A DNA stretch of 64,000 bases, from NCBI RefSeq assembly GCF_019402645.1, contig NZ_VKKS01000001.1, positions 645,511 to 709,510 on the forward strand, in the 5' to 3' direction. The notes beneath the pieces were generated by a model. That model worked only from the letters and a program-made list of their open reading frames with translations, was not told the DNA's origin and ran no database searches. Position 1 is the first letter of the stretch; each line of letters begins with the position of its first letter. This stretch comes from Morganella morganii (GTDB taxonomy: Bacteria; Pseudomonadota; Gammaproteobacteria; Enterobacterales; Enterobacteriaceae). This document shows, in pieces, positions 1 to 8,031 of the stretch. Both the position numbers and the translations under genes were made by a program.

Positions 1-203
1 ATACGGATTCAGCACAGGATTTCCGCAAAAACAGTGCACTTCCGGCGGAATATTTTGTACTGGAGCAGGATGCGTATCAGATAGAGCTGCTGACCAACCT
101 GGATAAAGTACCGGCCAAAGGTGCGGTCATTTTTAATATCGTGGCAAAGCCGGACAATGCGGGCGGATTCCCTGTCCGGTCATTTGCGATTTTACCGGAT
201 TAA
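1..203 (+). CDS. 3' end of an unidentified protein (partial)
   Basis: The third forward frame is open from the window edge to a TAA at 201-203, giving the last 66 or so residues of a protein whose start lies outside the window. The tail is mixed alpha/beta-looking, with no transmembrane segment, and ends in the residues SFAILPD. I do not recognise the family. Its stop overlaps the stop of sctL on the opposite strand by a few bases, so the two genes converge with no room for a separate terminator. It marks the left edge of the secretion island or may still be part of it. Confidence 0.6.
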   Translation, partial: TDSAQDFRKNSALPAEYFVLEQDAYQIELLTNLDKVPAKGAVIFNIVAKPDNAGGFPVRSFAILPD

Positions 204-823
204 TCCGGATATATTTCCCGCAGCACAGTCAGCTGGTTTTCCAGGGTGGCATGGATAATCTGTCTGCCCTGGCAGATAAGACAATCCCCCGGAAGCAGGG
301 TGCAGTCAGTATCGACGGAAATATCGTCCGGCAGTGATCGTGTGCCTTCAGATGATAACCATTGATGCAGGAAATCTGCCTGAGCCGGGTGTACGACCAG
401 GGTCAATGCAGACCCGGGTTTTATCAGGCTGAGGCTGCGGTGCAGGGCTGCCCGCAACCGGTTCTCCGGCGGTGTCTCTTCGAGCAGGATGTGTATAGTG
501 TGGCAAATAAGTGCCGTTATTTCATCATCAAGCTGTGCGATAACCTCTTTGCAGTGAAGCCGGGTCTGTAACAGGGCATGAGCCTGCTCCGCAGCAAGAT
601 CAGCCTGTGCCTGTCTGCGGGTATTCTCCAGTTCCTCTGTCAGAGCGGCCTGCATCTTCTGCCGTAACTGCTCCGTTTCTGTCTTCAGTGCCCCGGTGGT
701 GAGCAGTTCCCTGTAGTCTGCTGCCCTGATAATGCAGGGAGCGGCGGTCAGCGTAAATGACGCGGTGGTCAGCCTGCTGAAGGGCAGACTGACGGTGTCA
801 GAACCTGAGATATTGTCTGGCAT
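200..823 (-). CDS. sctL: T3SS stator protein SctL (YscL/PscL family)
   Basis: Cytoplasmic stator of the type III ATPase; in the family it binds SctN and links it to SctQ/SctK in the sorting platform. The 207-residue protein has the YscL layout: an N-terminal segment with the family-like stretch IIRAADYRELLTTGAL at about residues 31-46, a charged coiled-coil region (about 45-90) and a C-terminal domain related to FliH/V-ATPase E subunit. It is the last gene of the sctC-to-sctL operon, as in Yersinia. The start lies inside sctK, a 55-bp overlap, and has no good ribosome binding site, so translation is probably coupled to sctK. The stop abuts a convergent gene. Confidence rests on position plus the N-terminal match. 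Confidence 0.87.
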   Translation of the reverse strand: MPDNISGSDTVSLPFSRLTTASFTLTAAPCIIRAADYRELLTTGALKTETEQLRQKMQAALTEELENTRRQAQADLAAEQAHALLQTRLHCKEVIAQLDDEITALICHTIHILLEETPPENRLRAALHRSLSLIKPGSALTLVVHPAQADFLHQWLSSEGTRSLPDDISVDTDCTLLPGDCLICQGRQIIHATLENQLTVLREIYPD

Positions 824-1389
824 AATATTTTAAAAAAAGAAGTAAGTTCAGCAGGAAATGATGCCGGTATCGAAGTTTGCGGGAAACGCAGTTCCGCCCG
901 GCGGCGAAATTGCACATGACAATCCTGTATCAGAAACAGCCACAGCCGGTAACCGGTCGTGCTGAGAATGAGATCATCCTGTTTTGTGTCTGTGAGTGAG
1001 TGCTGATACTCCCGCAGAGGCCGGAGCAAACCGGGCCGCCAGCGCAGCAACAGTGCCGCATCTGCCGGTGTCAGGACGGAAAAAGGCTGACGGCGTGCCG
1101 GATCAGGCCAGCAGATCATCAGGTCGTTCAGATAAAAACAGCAACCTAAAATCGTCAGAAAACGCCGTAGTTCTGCATCATCAAATAATATAACACGCTG
1201 AAGACCTTTGAGTTCTGCCATATTTTCTGATAAAGAATAATGTTCAAACAGCAGGGTATTGAGAACCGGGTCTCTGTATTTATCCGGTAAAGCGGCGAGG
1301 TGAGAATAATAGGGGAGTGCATGCAGATGATCTGCATGACAATACATCGCCGGGCAAAAAAAGAACTGGAAATCAGTCAGCGCTGCCAT
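769..1389 (-). CDS. sctK: T3SS sorting-platform protein SctK (YscK/PscK family)
   Basis: SctK joins the cytoplasmic sorting platform to the inner-membrane ring in Ysc-type systems. The 206-residue length matches PscK/YscK (about 208). I chose the ATG at 1389, which begins MAALTDFQFFFCPAMYC; an upstream reading to 1449 would run far into sctJ. The gene overlaps the end of sctJ by 17 bp and the start of sctL by 55 bp, a tightly packed arrangement suggesting translational coupling. It is rich in Leu, Phe and Cys with no signal peptide or clear membrane segment. The family assignment leans on gene order (J-K-L), since the sequence itself is poorly conserved across species. Confidence 0.83.
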   Translation of the reverse strand: MAALTDFQFFFCPAMYCHADHLHALPYYSHLAALPDKYRDPVLNTLLFEHYSLSENMAELKGLQRVILFDDAELRRFLTILGCCFYLNDLMICWPDPARRQPFSVLTPADAALLLRWRPGLLRPLREYQHSLTDTKQDDLILSTTGYRLWLFLIQDCHVQFRRRAELRFPQTSIPASFPAELTSFFKILCQTISQVLTPSVCPSAG

Positions 1390-2152
1390 GGCGTTTATTT
1401 CGTCTGTTAAGAAAATAATGGAGCAGATGGGATATGACCAGCAGCACAATACATCCGGTAAAATAACTCAGCAATTTATGATAGGATCCTGTTGTGACCT
1501 GTATATTCAGTATGGTTCGCAATTCAGGTGTGACAATGGCTGGTTTTGTGGTAATGGCAGGAATGAGCGTCAGGCTGATATTTTTCTGATCCAGCCCCTC
1601 AATACTATTTTTAACCAGATGTATTATTTGCTCCCGGTAACGAAATACCGGGATATCAGCGGCATATTTAATAAATACAGCAGCCCGGACTCCGTACCCG
1701 TCAGTCATTTCTGTATTCATTTGTGATTCCTGGCGGGTAAACAAAACCTGTGCGGTAATAACGCCGTCAATATCAGATAATATCCGTGCCAGCTCCTGGG
1801 AGCGGACATAATTGAGTTTGGCTGCCAGTTCCTGCGGACCGGGGATTAGAGTATCGCCGGGAAATATATCATTCAGTGACTGAAACTGTTCCCAGGGATA
1901 ACCGCGCTGTTTTAATAAATCAATAGCATAGGGAACCTGAGACTCCTCAACAAGCAGAATCACTTTTCCCTCTTTAGCTGTTTTTCTGTCAGCAATAATA
2001 TGGTGTTCCAGCAAAAGAGAATACATTTCATTGGCTTCTTTCTGCTGAAGGCCGCTATACAGCTCTGTTTTACAGGCTGTCAGTAACAGCAATATAAAAC
2101 AGAGCGGAATGAAGCGAAAAAAACGTACCGGGAAATATAAAAATAAGTGCAT
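1373..2152 (-). CDS. sctJ: T3SS inner membrane ring lipoprotein SctJ (YscJ/PrgK family)
   Basis: SctJ forms the periplasmic face of the inner membrane ring around the export apparatus, with SctD. The 259-residue protein has a signal peptide ending in a lipobox LLTAC (lipidated Cys at residue 27), two ring-building motif domains (about 30-90 and 105-200, including the family-like run NYVRSQELARILSDIDGV) and a C-terminal transmembrane helix at about 228-248 followed by a basic tail. This is the standard YscJ architecture and length. It follows sctI by one base and runs into sctK. Nothing is missing. Confidence 0.96.
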   Translation of the reverse strand: MHLFLYFPVRFFRFIPLCFILLLLTACKTELYSGLQQKEANEMYSLLLEHHIIADRKTAKEGKVILLVEESQVPYAIDLLKQRGYPWEQFQSLNDIFPGDTLIPGPQELAAKLNYVRSQELARILSDIDGVITAQVLFTRQESQMNTEMTDGYGVRAAVFIKYAADIPVFRYREQIIHLVKNSIEGLDQKNISLTLIPAITTKPAIVTPELRTILNIQVTTGSYHKLLSYFTGCIVLLVISHLLHYFLNRRNKRHGSAD

Positions 2153-2153
2153 A

Positions 2154-2468
2154 TTACTGACTTTTAATGATCATATCGATATTCTGGCTGACTTTTCCGA
2201 CCGTTTTTGCCAGTAATTCTTCACGAAAATGAATTTTTGCCAGGGATAACTGTGTTTGCAGTAATACATCCGGAGAGGTTATCGCATTATCATTATATAA
2301 CGCAGTTATGTTGTCAGTATCCTGTTTCATTGTCCGGTAGATATCCCCGAACAATGTTTTAAGCTGCTCAGTTTCTTGTTCTGACGGCAGGTTTAACACA
2401 GAATTATTTTCCGGTGCTGCTGCCAGATCAGATAGCGGAAGAGTATGGGTGCTGAGTGCAGGTATCAT
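2154..2468 (-). CDS. sctI: T3SS inner rod protein SctI (YscI/PscI family)
   Basis: Small secreted protein (104 residues) that forms the inner rod or adaptor between the export gate and the needle; in Yersinia it also takes part in substrate switching. The C-terminal helix, about residues 60-104, ends in an amphipathic stretch typical of needle/rod proteins (KVSQNIDMIIKSQ). Its length is close to YscI/PscI. It overlaps the preceding sctH gene by 4 bp and lies one base ahead of sctJ, the usual H-I-J order. Confidence 0.88.
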   Translation of the reverse strand: MIPALSTHTLPLSDLAAAPENNSVLNLPSEQETEQLKTLFGDIYRTMKQDTDNITALYNDNAITSPDVLLQTQLSLAKIHFREELLAKTVGKVSQNIDMIIKSQ

Positions 2469-2848
2469 TGTGGTTGCCGTAAATTATATTGATTTAAAAT
2501 CAATTGATTGTTGATTTTTATCAGTTGGTTAAGTTCATCCGATATCCATTTTTTCAGCATTGTCCCGGAAAGCATATTCGGTAATTCCGGCCATAACCGT
2601 GACAAAATAAATTCCTGATGAGGGCCATATTCATCATAATGTGACAGGATTTTTAACAGAAATTCCCGGTTTAAGTTTCCCTGATAGCTTATTTTTTCCA
2701 GGTCAGAAATAATGGGGTAAAGTAATGTGTGACATATATCAGTGTATTCAGGGGTGTCAACGGAATATGCATCTAACCTCTGCCACAATAAATGGCGATG
2801 TTCAGTAATATCAGGCGTGTTAATGTTTCCTGCTGTATTATTTTTCAT
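2465..2848 (-). CDS. yscH: T3SS secreted regulator SctH-like (YscH/YopR, PscH family)
   Basis: This 127-residue protein sits between the yscG and yscI homologues, exactly where YscH (YopR) lies in Yersinia. YopR is an early secreted substrate that influences needle assembly. Several short runs resemble YopR, as recalled: a LLWQRLDAYS-like segment, an REFLLKIL-like segment, and a C-terminal leucine-rich segment after LPNMLSG. It is all-helical, with no signal peptide. It is shorter than YopR (165 residues), mostly at the N-terminus. It overlaps both neighbours by 4 bp. Function is inferred from position and weak similarity. Confidence 0.72.
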   Translation of the reverse strand: MKNNTAGNINTPDITEHRHLLWQRLDAYSVDTPEYTDICHTLLYPIISDLEKISYQGNLNREFLLKILSHYDEYGPHQEFILSRLWPELPNMLSGTMLKKWISDELNQLIKINNQLILNQYNLRQPQ

Positions 2849-3201
2849 AAAAACAAATCCTCTTCAAATTGTTCAGCAAAAGATTTTAATTCATTGTTCC
2901 CGGTGGATTTTAATGTTTTTATTGTTTTTTTCAGGTTATGGTGAAGTCCGAGATGGTATTCACTTAATGCTTTAAATGGTAAAAGTAATATATTACTTTC
3001 ATCTGAAAGGATATTAATTATATCGGCGTATTTTTTGCAGGCGTGCCAGGAAGTGACCATAATTAACTTTCCGCTCTCATGATATTTTTCTTCCTGCGTT
3101 AAAAGCCATGCTGCGATATCTTCAGCTTCGTTATATTTTTCTGCTAAAATTCCGGCAAGTGCTATTTCAGCCAAAAGCCGTTCCTCTGAAGGGGTTATCA
3201 T
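2845..3201 (-). CDS. yscG: T3SS needle chaperone SctG (YscG/PscG, TPR-like)
   Basis: YscG and YscE together hold the needle subunit SctF monomeric in the cytoplasm until export. The 118-residue protein is all-alpha, with a TPR-like repeat pattern and family-typical runs: AGILAEKYNEAEDIAAWLL near residues 17-35 and a small-residue/aromatic helix later. Length matches YscG (115) and PscG (115). It overlaps sctF by 4 bp upstream and yscH by 4 bp downstream. Confidence 0.9.
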   Translation of the reverse strand: MITPSEERLLAEIALAGILAEKYNEAEDIAAWLLTQEEKYHESGKLIMVTSWHACKKYADIINILSDESNILLLPFKALSEYHLGLHHNLKKTIKTLKSTGNNELKSFAEQFEEDLFL

Positions 3202-3452
3202 ATTTTTTGTAATATATTTTGCATGATATCCTTCATGGATTTCACTAAAGAAGAGGCTGTATTAAAAACAATACTCCATTTTGTTGTCCGGTATTGAAGT
3301 TCTTGTAATAATGCAGGACTATCCGGATTGTCGTTTAAATTTTTGATGGCATCTTTCAGCTCTTTTTCATTAGCCAGTGCCTGATCTTTCAGACTGTTAA
3401 GTATATCATCCAGTATACTTCCTTTGTTGTTACTATCAAAAATAATAGGCAT
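3198..3452 (-). CDS. sctF: T3SS needle subunit SctF (YscF/PscF family)
   Basis: Forms the extracellular needle by helical polymerisation. The 84-residue protein has the helical hairpin of the family: an N-terminal helix, the conserved NPDSPALLQELQ turn at about residues 41-52 (family pattern NPxxPxxLxxLQ), then the C-terminal polymerisation helix with WSIVFNTASSLVKSMKDIMQ. Length matches YscF (87) and PscF (85). The start has a good GAGGAAA ribosome binding site. It lies just behind yscE and overlaps its chaperone gene yscG. Confidence 0.95.
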   Translation of the reverse strand: MPIIFDSNNKGSILDDILNSLKDQALANEKELKDAIKNLNDNPDSPALLQELQYRTTKWSIVFNTASSLVKSMKDIMQNILQKI

Positions 3453-3461
3453 GAGTTTCCT

Positions 3462-3653
3462 CTAACATAATGTTTCTAAGATTATTTTCGCTGCATTCAG
3501 TGCTCCGGACTTCATCCTGAGTCGTGCAAAATCATCTTTGCTGTTTGATTTTGACATGCGAAGTCTGTTTTTTTGTTCTGATTTATGCAGTCGTGCCAAA
3601 ATATGAGTGTGATTTTTTATCAGGTAATCAAATGAGTCACTATTTTTTGTCAT
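3462..3653 (-). CDS. yscE: T3SS needle co-chaperone YscE/PscE-like
   Basis: A 63-residue protein starting with MTKNSDSF, overlapping the last 14 bp of sctD in another frame and ending 9 bp before sctF. Position (D-E-F), size (YscE 66, PscE 67) and the predicted two-helix coiled hairpin identify it as the partner that, with YscG, caps the SctF needle monomer. A longer reading of the same frame to 3782 would lie entirely inside sctD and is unlikely. No direct sequence motif could be checked because the family is short and divergent. Confidence 0.75.
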   Translation of the reverse strand: MTKNSDSFDYLIKNHTHILARLHKSEQKNRLRMSKSNSKDDFARLRMKSGALNAAKIILETLC

Positions 3654-4827
3654 CAGTATATGTAATGGTGTAATATTTATTTTTATACAATAACACCATC
3701 TTTTCCTTATCGATGGAAATAATCTGAGTATCTTTATCAGGTGCAGATCCGGCCCGGTATTTTTCTCCTTTATCAGTAACAATATAGGGAGTTCTTCCTA
3801 GTGATACTGCATTTATCCTGATTGCTGGTTTATTATCAGGTTGTACAATAATATTAAGCTGATAGCTGAATTTAAATTTATTATTAAATTTATCAACCAG
3901 TACTGATAGCTTTCTCCTTAATCTTTCATCTGCTTTCCGGTTTAAAGTAAATGTTATTGTACTTTCTGAGAATGTATAACTGACGATATCATTTTTTACG
4001 AAAAGCGTATTTATCTGTAAATCTATATTTTTTATATAATCGTCAGATATTGTTGATTGGTCACTGATCAATGTTTTTGATGATATAAGCATTTTAGGAA
4101 TACGGTCAGCCAGAGGTATATCCCGCTGATGTGGTGCCCGGATACCCTGAATATCAATATATCCGCAGGATGCACTTAACACGGCTGTCAGATGATTATT
4201 GGGCAGAGATGTGAACCATATATTTAATTTTTCCAGTTCGGTGTCTGGTGTTATAACATTTAACTGGTAAGCGATATCCTGCTGCTTTAAATAGCTGATT
4301 AGATTATTTTTTGTCTCTGTGCTCACGAAACCCCTGATAATCCACTGTGTATTTTTTATTTCCCGTGACAGGCAACGGTAGGGTTCTCCGGATAAAATTT
4401 CTCCGGCAGACGGTGCCGGGAGCTGAATACGTGCAACAATAAACCAGATTACCGGTATAACCAGAATAACAACAGCAAAGATAAAAATAATTTTTCGCAG
4501 GGAAAGGCGTATTGTTGTTCTGTATTTTACACTCAGTTCTGTTCCGGCACATTTAAAGGGTTTGCCATATGCGATATAGTTTCCCGGCAGAATAGCATGA
4601 GTCCCCTGCTTTAATGGATCACTACTGTTATTTTCACAAAGCCGGAAACCTTTTTTTTCAGCAGAAAACCGGCAGTGGACAGGGAGTATTCCGGGATCCA
4701 GCAATGTTATATCTGTATTAAATGCATCAGATCCCAGAGTAACGGAGATATTTTCTGATGATGACGGTGTTATATTGATTTCTGCACCACGATGCAGGCC
4801 GGATAGAACGGACAGAGTAAAATTCAT
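3640..4827 (-). CDS. sctD: T3SS inner membrane ring protein SctD (YscD/PscD family)
   Basis: Bitopic inner-membrane ring protein linking the cytoplasmic sorting platform to SctJ and the secretin. The 395-residue protein has an N-terminal FHA-like cytoplasmic domain (about 1-105, with LSVLSGLHRGAEI near the start), one transmembrane helix (about 110-133, IIFIFAVVILVIPVIWFIVA) and a long periplasmic part with BON/ring-building domains. YscD is 419 residues, so this is close to full length. It is separated from sctC by 35 bp and its end overlaps yscE. Confidence 0.93.
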   Translation of the reverse strand: MNFTLSVLSGLHRGAEINITPSSSENISVTLGSDAFNTDITLLDPGILPVHCRFSAEKKGFRLCENNSSDPLKQGTHAILPGNYIAYGKPFKCAGTELSVKYRTTIRLSLRKIIFIFAVVILVIPVIWFIVARIQLPAPSAGEILSGEPYRCLSREIKNTQWIIRGFVSTETKNNLISYLKQQDIAYQLNVITPDTELEKLNIWFTSLPNNHLTAVLSASCGYIDIQGIRAPHQRDIPLADRIPKMLISSKTLISDQSTISDDYIKNIDLQINTLFVKNDIVSYTFSESTITFTLNRKADERLRRKLSVLVDKFNNKFKFSYQLNIIVQPDNKPAIRINAVSLGRTPYIVTDKGEKYRAGSAPDKDTQIISIDKEKMVLLYKNKYYTITYTDDKK

Positions 4828-4862
4828 AATACATAAATTATCAGTGGCTGTAAAAACAGTGT

Positions 4863-6389
4863 TTATGATACGAGCGCAGGTTTTCCGTAATCGATAATTT
4901 GGGGTTTGATGATAAACAGCCGGATAGAGCGCCGTTCCCGGGTGGCTTCACTGCGGAATAAGGCACCAATCCAGGGAATATTACCGAGCAGCGGAATCCG
5001 CGATTCTGTTTTTAACTCTTCATCCCGGTAAATCCCGCCTATCAGAAGAGACTGGCCAAATTCAACCCGTGCTATCGTGTCGATAACTGTCCGGTTAATT
5101 GTCGGGATCGTATCTTTATCATTATTTCCTGCTTTTTGATTTCCGTCTTCAATATGCAGCGTCATATCCAAAAGTGTATTATTTTTTTCCCTGATAATAC
5201 GTGGTGTTAATTGCAGAAGTGTACCGTATGTGATTCCTTTTAATTCAGCAACCCGTTCACCATTTATTTTGACATAATAGGTTTCATTATGATCGATCAG
5301 GGCGGGGCTGTTTTCGAGTGTCAGGATCGTCGGGCGTGATACCATCCGGGCATAACCTTCAGTTTGAAGAAGATGGATATTCGCCAGTAACTGATTCAGT
5401 CCTGTTTGGTTGAGTAATGTTCCTGCTGCTGTGCCTTGTGATGATAATGTGGATAAGATACTGATTTTTGTACTACCGGTGCTCAGTGTACCGCCCCAGT
5501 CAATACCCAGAGAACCGGCACTTTGGGTATCTACATCAATAATATATAGTGCAATCTCTATTCGTGATGTCGGAATATCCAGCTTTGTGATTAAATCTTT
5601 ATATAATACTATTTTTTCCGGAGTATCCCGTAAAATAATGGCATTGAGAGTCGGATCAGCATTAATGACCCCCTGATATGAGCTGGTGCCTTTCGGTGAT
5701 TTATAACCGGGTAAATGAACAGGTCCGGAAAGAATACGGGATAAAATAGTCGCAATACCCGGTGCCGTTATCTGGCTGTCCCGGTATTTGATAATCCGGT
5801 CGACAGCGGAACTGTATTTTAACGGGATAATTTCAATAGTTTGCTCAGGGGAACGGCGCTGTTCTTTTAATTCATTTTCACCGGCATCAATCACCTGACG
5901 GGCAAGTTTAAGGTATGCCGGCGGGCCGGATAGTTGCAGATGCTGCAAGCCTCTGACATCAATTCTCCAGCGTTTATCTGCGATACCGGTATTTTGTAAA
6001 AGTGATGCGGCTTCTCCCGCAGTGAGAAATGTTAACCTGATGTCCTGTTTCTGGTTGCTGTTTTTTTTGCTGACATATAATGTATTATTATAAAAATAGG
6101 TTTCCAGGCGATAGAGAGCAGCCAATTTTTCCAAAAATTCTGTTGCTGTATCAGCGTTAATACGTTCATTGACAAAACTGTGTATATCCGGACTGATCTC
6201 AGCCTCAATATCATGATTAGCTGCAAAGTTGATGAGTACCTCAGATAATGGTGTATTGTTGGCAATGAAACTGTAAGGTTCATCTGACAGAAATGATTCA
6301 GCCGGGCAGGGAGAGAAAAACAGGGATATTGCTACCCCTGTCAGGTAACGTTTTATCTGGTTCTTATCAGTACCATGATAATATGTCAT
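4863..6389 (-). CDS. sctC: T3SS outer membrane secretin SctC (YscC/PscC family), C-terminally short
   Basis: Forms the outer-membrane gate of the injectisome. From the chosen ATG (6389, beginning MTYYHGTDK) the 508-residue protein has a signal peptide ending near PCPAES, N0/N1/N3 periplasmic domains and a full secretin barrel with family blocks such as LKGITYGTLLQLTPR, LHIEDGNQK, and LIGGIYRDE followed by IPLLGNIPWIGALF. It stops immediately after RSIRLFIIKPQIIDYG, whereas YscC and PscC carry about 80-100 more residues, including the segment bound by the pilotin. No frameshift is visible; sctD starts 35 bp further on. The start is uncertain: another ATG lies at 6437, and neither has a strong ribosome binding site, so coupling to exsD (23-bp overlap) is likely. 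Confidence 0.94.
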   Translation of the reverse strand: MTYYHGTDKNQIKRYLTGVAISLFFSPCPAESFLSDEPYSFIANNTPLSEVLINFAANHDIEAEISPDIHSFVNERINADTATEFLEKLAALYRLETYFYNNTLYVSKKNSNQKQDIRLTFLTAGEAASLLQNTGIADKRWRIDVRGLQHLQLSGPPAYLKLARQVIDAGENELKEQRRSPEQTIEIIPLKYSSAVDRIIKYRDSQITAPGIATILSRILSGPVHLPGYKSPKGTSSYQGVINADPTLNAIILRDTPEKIVLYKDLITKLDIPTSRIEIALYIIDVDTQSAGSLGIDWGGTLSTGSTKISILSTLSSQGTAAGTLLNQTGLNQLLANIHLLQTEGYARMVSRPTILTLENSPALIDHNETYYVKINGERVAELKGITYGTLLQLTPRIIREKNNTLLDMTLHIEDGNQKAGNNDKDTIPTINRTVIDTIARVEFGQSLLIGGIYRDEELKTESRIPLLGNIPWIGALFRSEATRERRSIRLFIIKPQIIDYGKPALVS

Positions 6390-7101
6390 TATGAAAGCAA
6401 ATATTTTTTTGACACAGCCATTTATATAATGATTCATTGTTGTTGTTTTCTTTGAGTAATGAAATTGAATCAATAAATATCTGCAGTTCTTCAGGGTAAT
6501 GAGTATGTTTCAGTGTATTATTGTGATATATCGTTGCACGAAATGCATCATACATATCGCGTAAGGTAAACAATACAGACTGTTGCAGTACATTAATATT
6601 ATTTTTCAGTTGGGCAGTGATTAATTTGCATTCTGAAAGTTTATTTTCTGTTTCCGCAAGTATCTTCTCTTCTGCCAGCTCTGCATTATTTTTGTACAGC
6701 GAAACTAATGCAGATAGCTGGTTTTTCCTGATAGAATATTTATTGTATTTATGTTTTAGGTTATTTAATTCACCATGGTTTTCATTATACCAGTACTCAT
6801 AAGTTTCTGTAATAATCCAGTCTATCCAATGACGGGATTCAGACAGCCGTATAGTATCAGTCAAAAATAAGTCCCAGTTATCAGGATGGTGTTCTATTGC
6901 TTCCCTTATCATCACAAAATCATTATAACTGAAAGATATTTTCCATTTTTTTCTGCGTTTAAACCACGGTGTTATCTTCAGTTTGTCAATGTTTTTTCTG
7001 GAAAAGAATTTTGATAATAAATGGTGTTCATTATATACCTCATGGAAACAATCCATATTATCATCCGGCATATACATACTGTATTTTATTTTGTTAAGCA
7101 T
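6367..7101 (-). CDS. exsD: ExsD-like antiactivator of the T3SS regulator ExsA
   Basis: In Pseudomonas aeruginosa ExsD binds ExsA and blocks T3SS transcription. This 244-residue protein is first in the sctC operon, where exsD sits before pscB-pscC. I matched two stretches from memory: a central segment HWIDWIITETYEYWYNE, corresponding to a MIDWVLLPVYGWWE-type stretch, and the C-terminus SLYKWLCQKNICFHNDILSW, corresponding to AWLHERNLC...DHFYW. Between them is a long charged coiled coil (about 100-165), as in ExsD. The protein is shorter than ExsD (276) at the N-terminus and its DNA is noticeably AT-rich. A good AGAGGAAA ribosome binding site precedes the start. No pscB-like gene follows. Confidence 0.75.
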   Translation of the reverse strand: MLNKIKYSMYMPDDNMDCFHEVYNEHHLLSKFFSRKNIDKLKITPWFKRRKKWKISFSYNDFVMIREAIEHHPDNWDLFLTDTIRLSESRHWIDWIITETYEYWYNENHGELNNLKHKYNKYSIRKNQLSALVSLYKNNAELAEEKILAETENKLSECKLITAQLKNNINVLQQSVLFTLRDMYDAFRATIYHNNTLKHTHYPEELQIFIDSISLLKENNNNESLYKWLCQKNICFHNDILSWY

Positions 7102-7200
7102 AATTTCCTCTGGTCAAACATAAAATGAAGCAAAAGGAAAGCCTAACAGAACTCATTGTATTTTAGTGTGGTTTTTATTTTGATTTTTTATCATTATTCG

Positions 7201-8031
7201 TCAGATAACGTGATTCGATCTGGCCTTGCTGGGCGTAAAGCCAAAACGCTTCCGGTAACTTTGTGTAAAATAGGATTGACTGGAAAAACCGGCTTCCATT
7301 GATATATCCACAATACTCATTTGTGTATTCAATAATAACTGGTGAGAAAATAATAATCTCCGCTCACTTATCCAGGCCCGCGGAGACGTGCCGTAAACAG
7401 AACCGAACAACTCTTTAAATGTTGTCAGGCCCATACCAAATTCTTTTGAAAATGTATTCAATTTCCAGTCTTTAAGATAGTGCTTTTCCATAAAAGCATG
7501 TAAACGTTCAACCTGGCGATTACTTAACTGACGCAATACAGACATCAGGTTTATGCCTTGTTCACTGAGAGCAATAATCAGCAGTAATTCTTCCAGCTTC
7601 AGTTTCATAAGCGGAAAAGGTGTATTATTCTGACAGGCATTATCCAGGCCGGCAATACTGTTTTCCATAAGATCTGAGTGCGGAAAAAATATAATCCCGG
7701 ATGTCGGATCCGTAACCCGGTGAAGATGACTCAGGGTATCAGAAAAGCGATGAAGGAAATCACGTAAAAAATCATTGCTGAGAGGTACCCACAATAACCG
7801 GCAGTGCTCCGATATCTGCTGATAAGCATAGCTTCCCCGGTTTGAGAAAATAATTTCATTATTATTCATCGTAAAAAAGTTGGTGCAATCCTGCCATTTC
7901 ATTGTTCCGGAAATAAGAATGTATAGCCCTCTTTCCTGTTGTTCAATAATGTTGAAATCAGATTTTTCAATGGCAACTGTTTGTACGATAATTTTTTCGT
8001 TGTCTGGCAGATTAAGTGAATTCATGGGCAT
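7201..8031 (-). CDS. exsA: AraC-family T3SS master activator ExsA (LcrF/VirF family)
   Basis: Transcriptional activator of the T3SS operons. The 276-residue protein has an N-terminal cupin-like ligand/dimer domain (about 1-165, where ExsD acts in Pseudomonas) and a C-terminal AraC double helix-turn-helix (about 170-270). The C-terminal half contains the nearly invariant ExsA blocks FGMGLTTFKELFGSVYG, SPRAWISERR, MSIVDISMEAGFSSQSYFT and QSYRKRFGFTPS. It lies between the exsD-sctC and sctN-U operons on the same strand, about 100 bp upstream of exsD. ATG codons at 8031 and 8025 are both possible; the second has better spacing from AGAG. It is not next to exsC/exsE/exsB as in Pseudomonas. Confidence 0.95.
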   Translation of the reverse strand: MPMNSLNLPDNEKIIVQTVAIEKSDFNIIEQQERGLYILISGTMKWQDCTNFFTMNNNEIIFSNRGSYAYQQISEHCRLLWVPLSNDFLRDFLHRFSDTLSHLHRVTDPTSGIIFFPHSDLMENSIAGLDNACQNNTPFPLMKLKLEELLLIIALSEQGINLMSVLRQLSNRQVERLHAFMEKHYLKDWKLNTFSKEFGMGLTTFKELFGSVYGTSPRAWISERRLLFSHQLLLNTQMSIVDISMEAGFSSQSYFTQSYRKRFGFTPSKARSNHVI

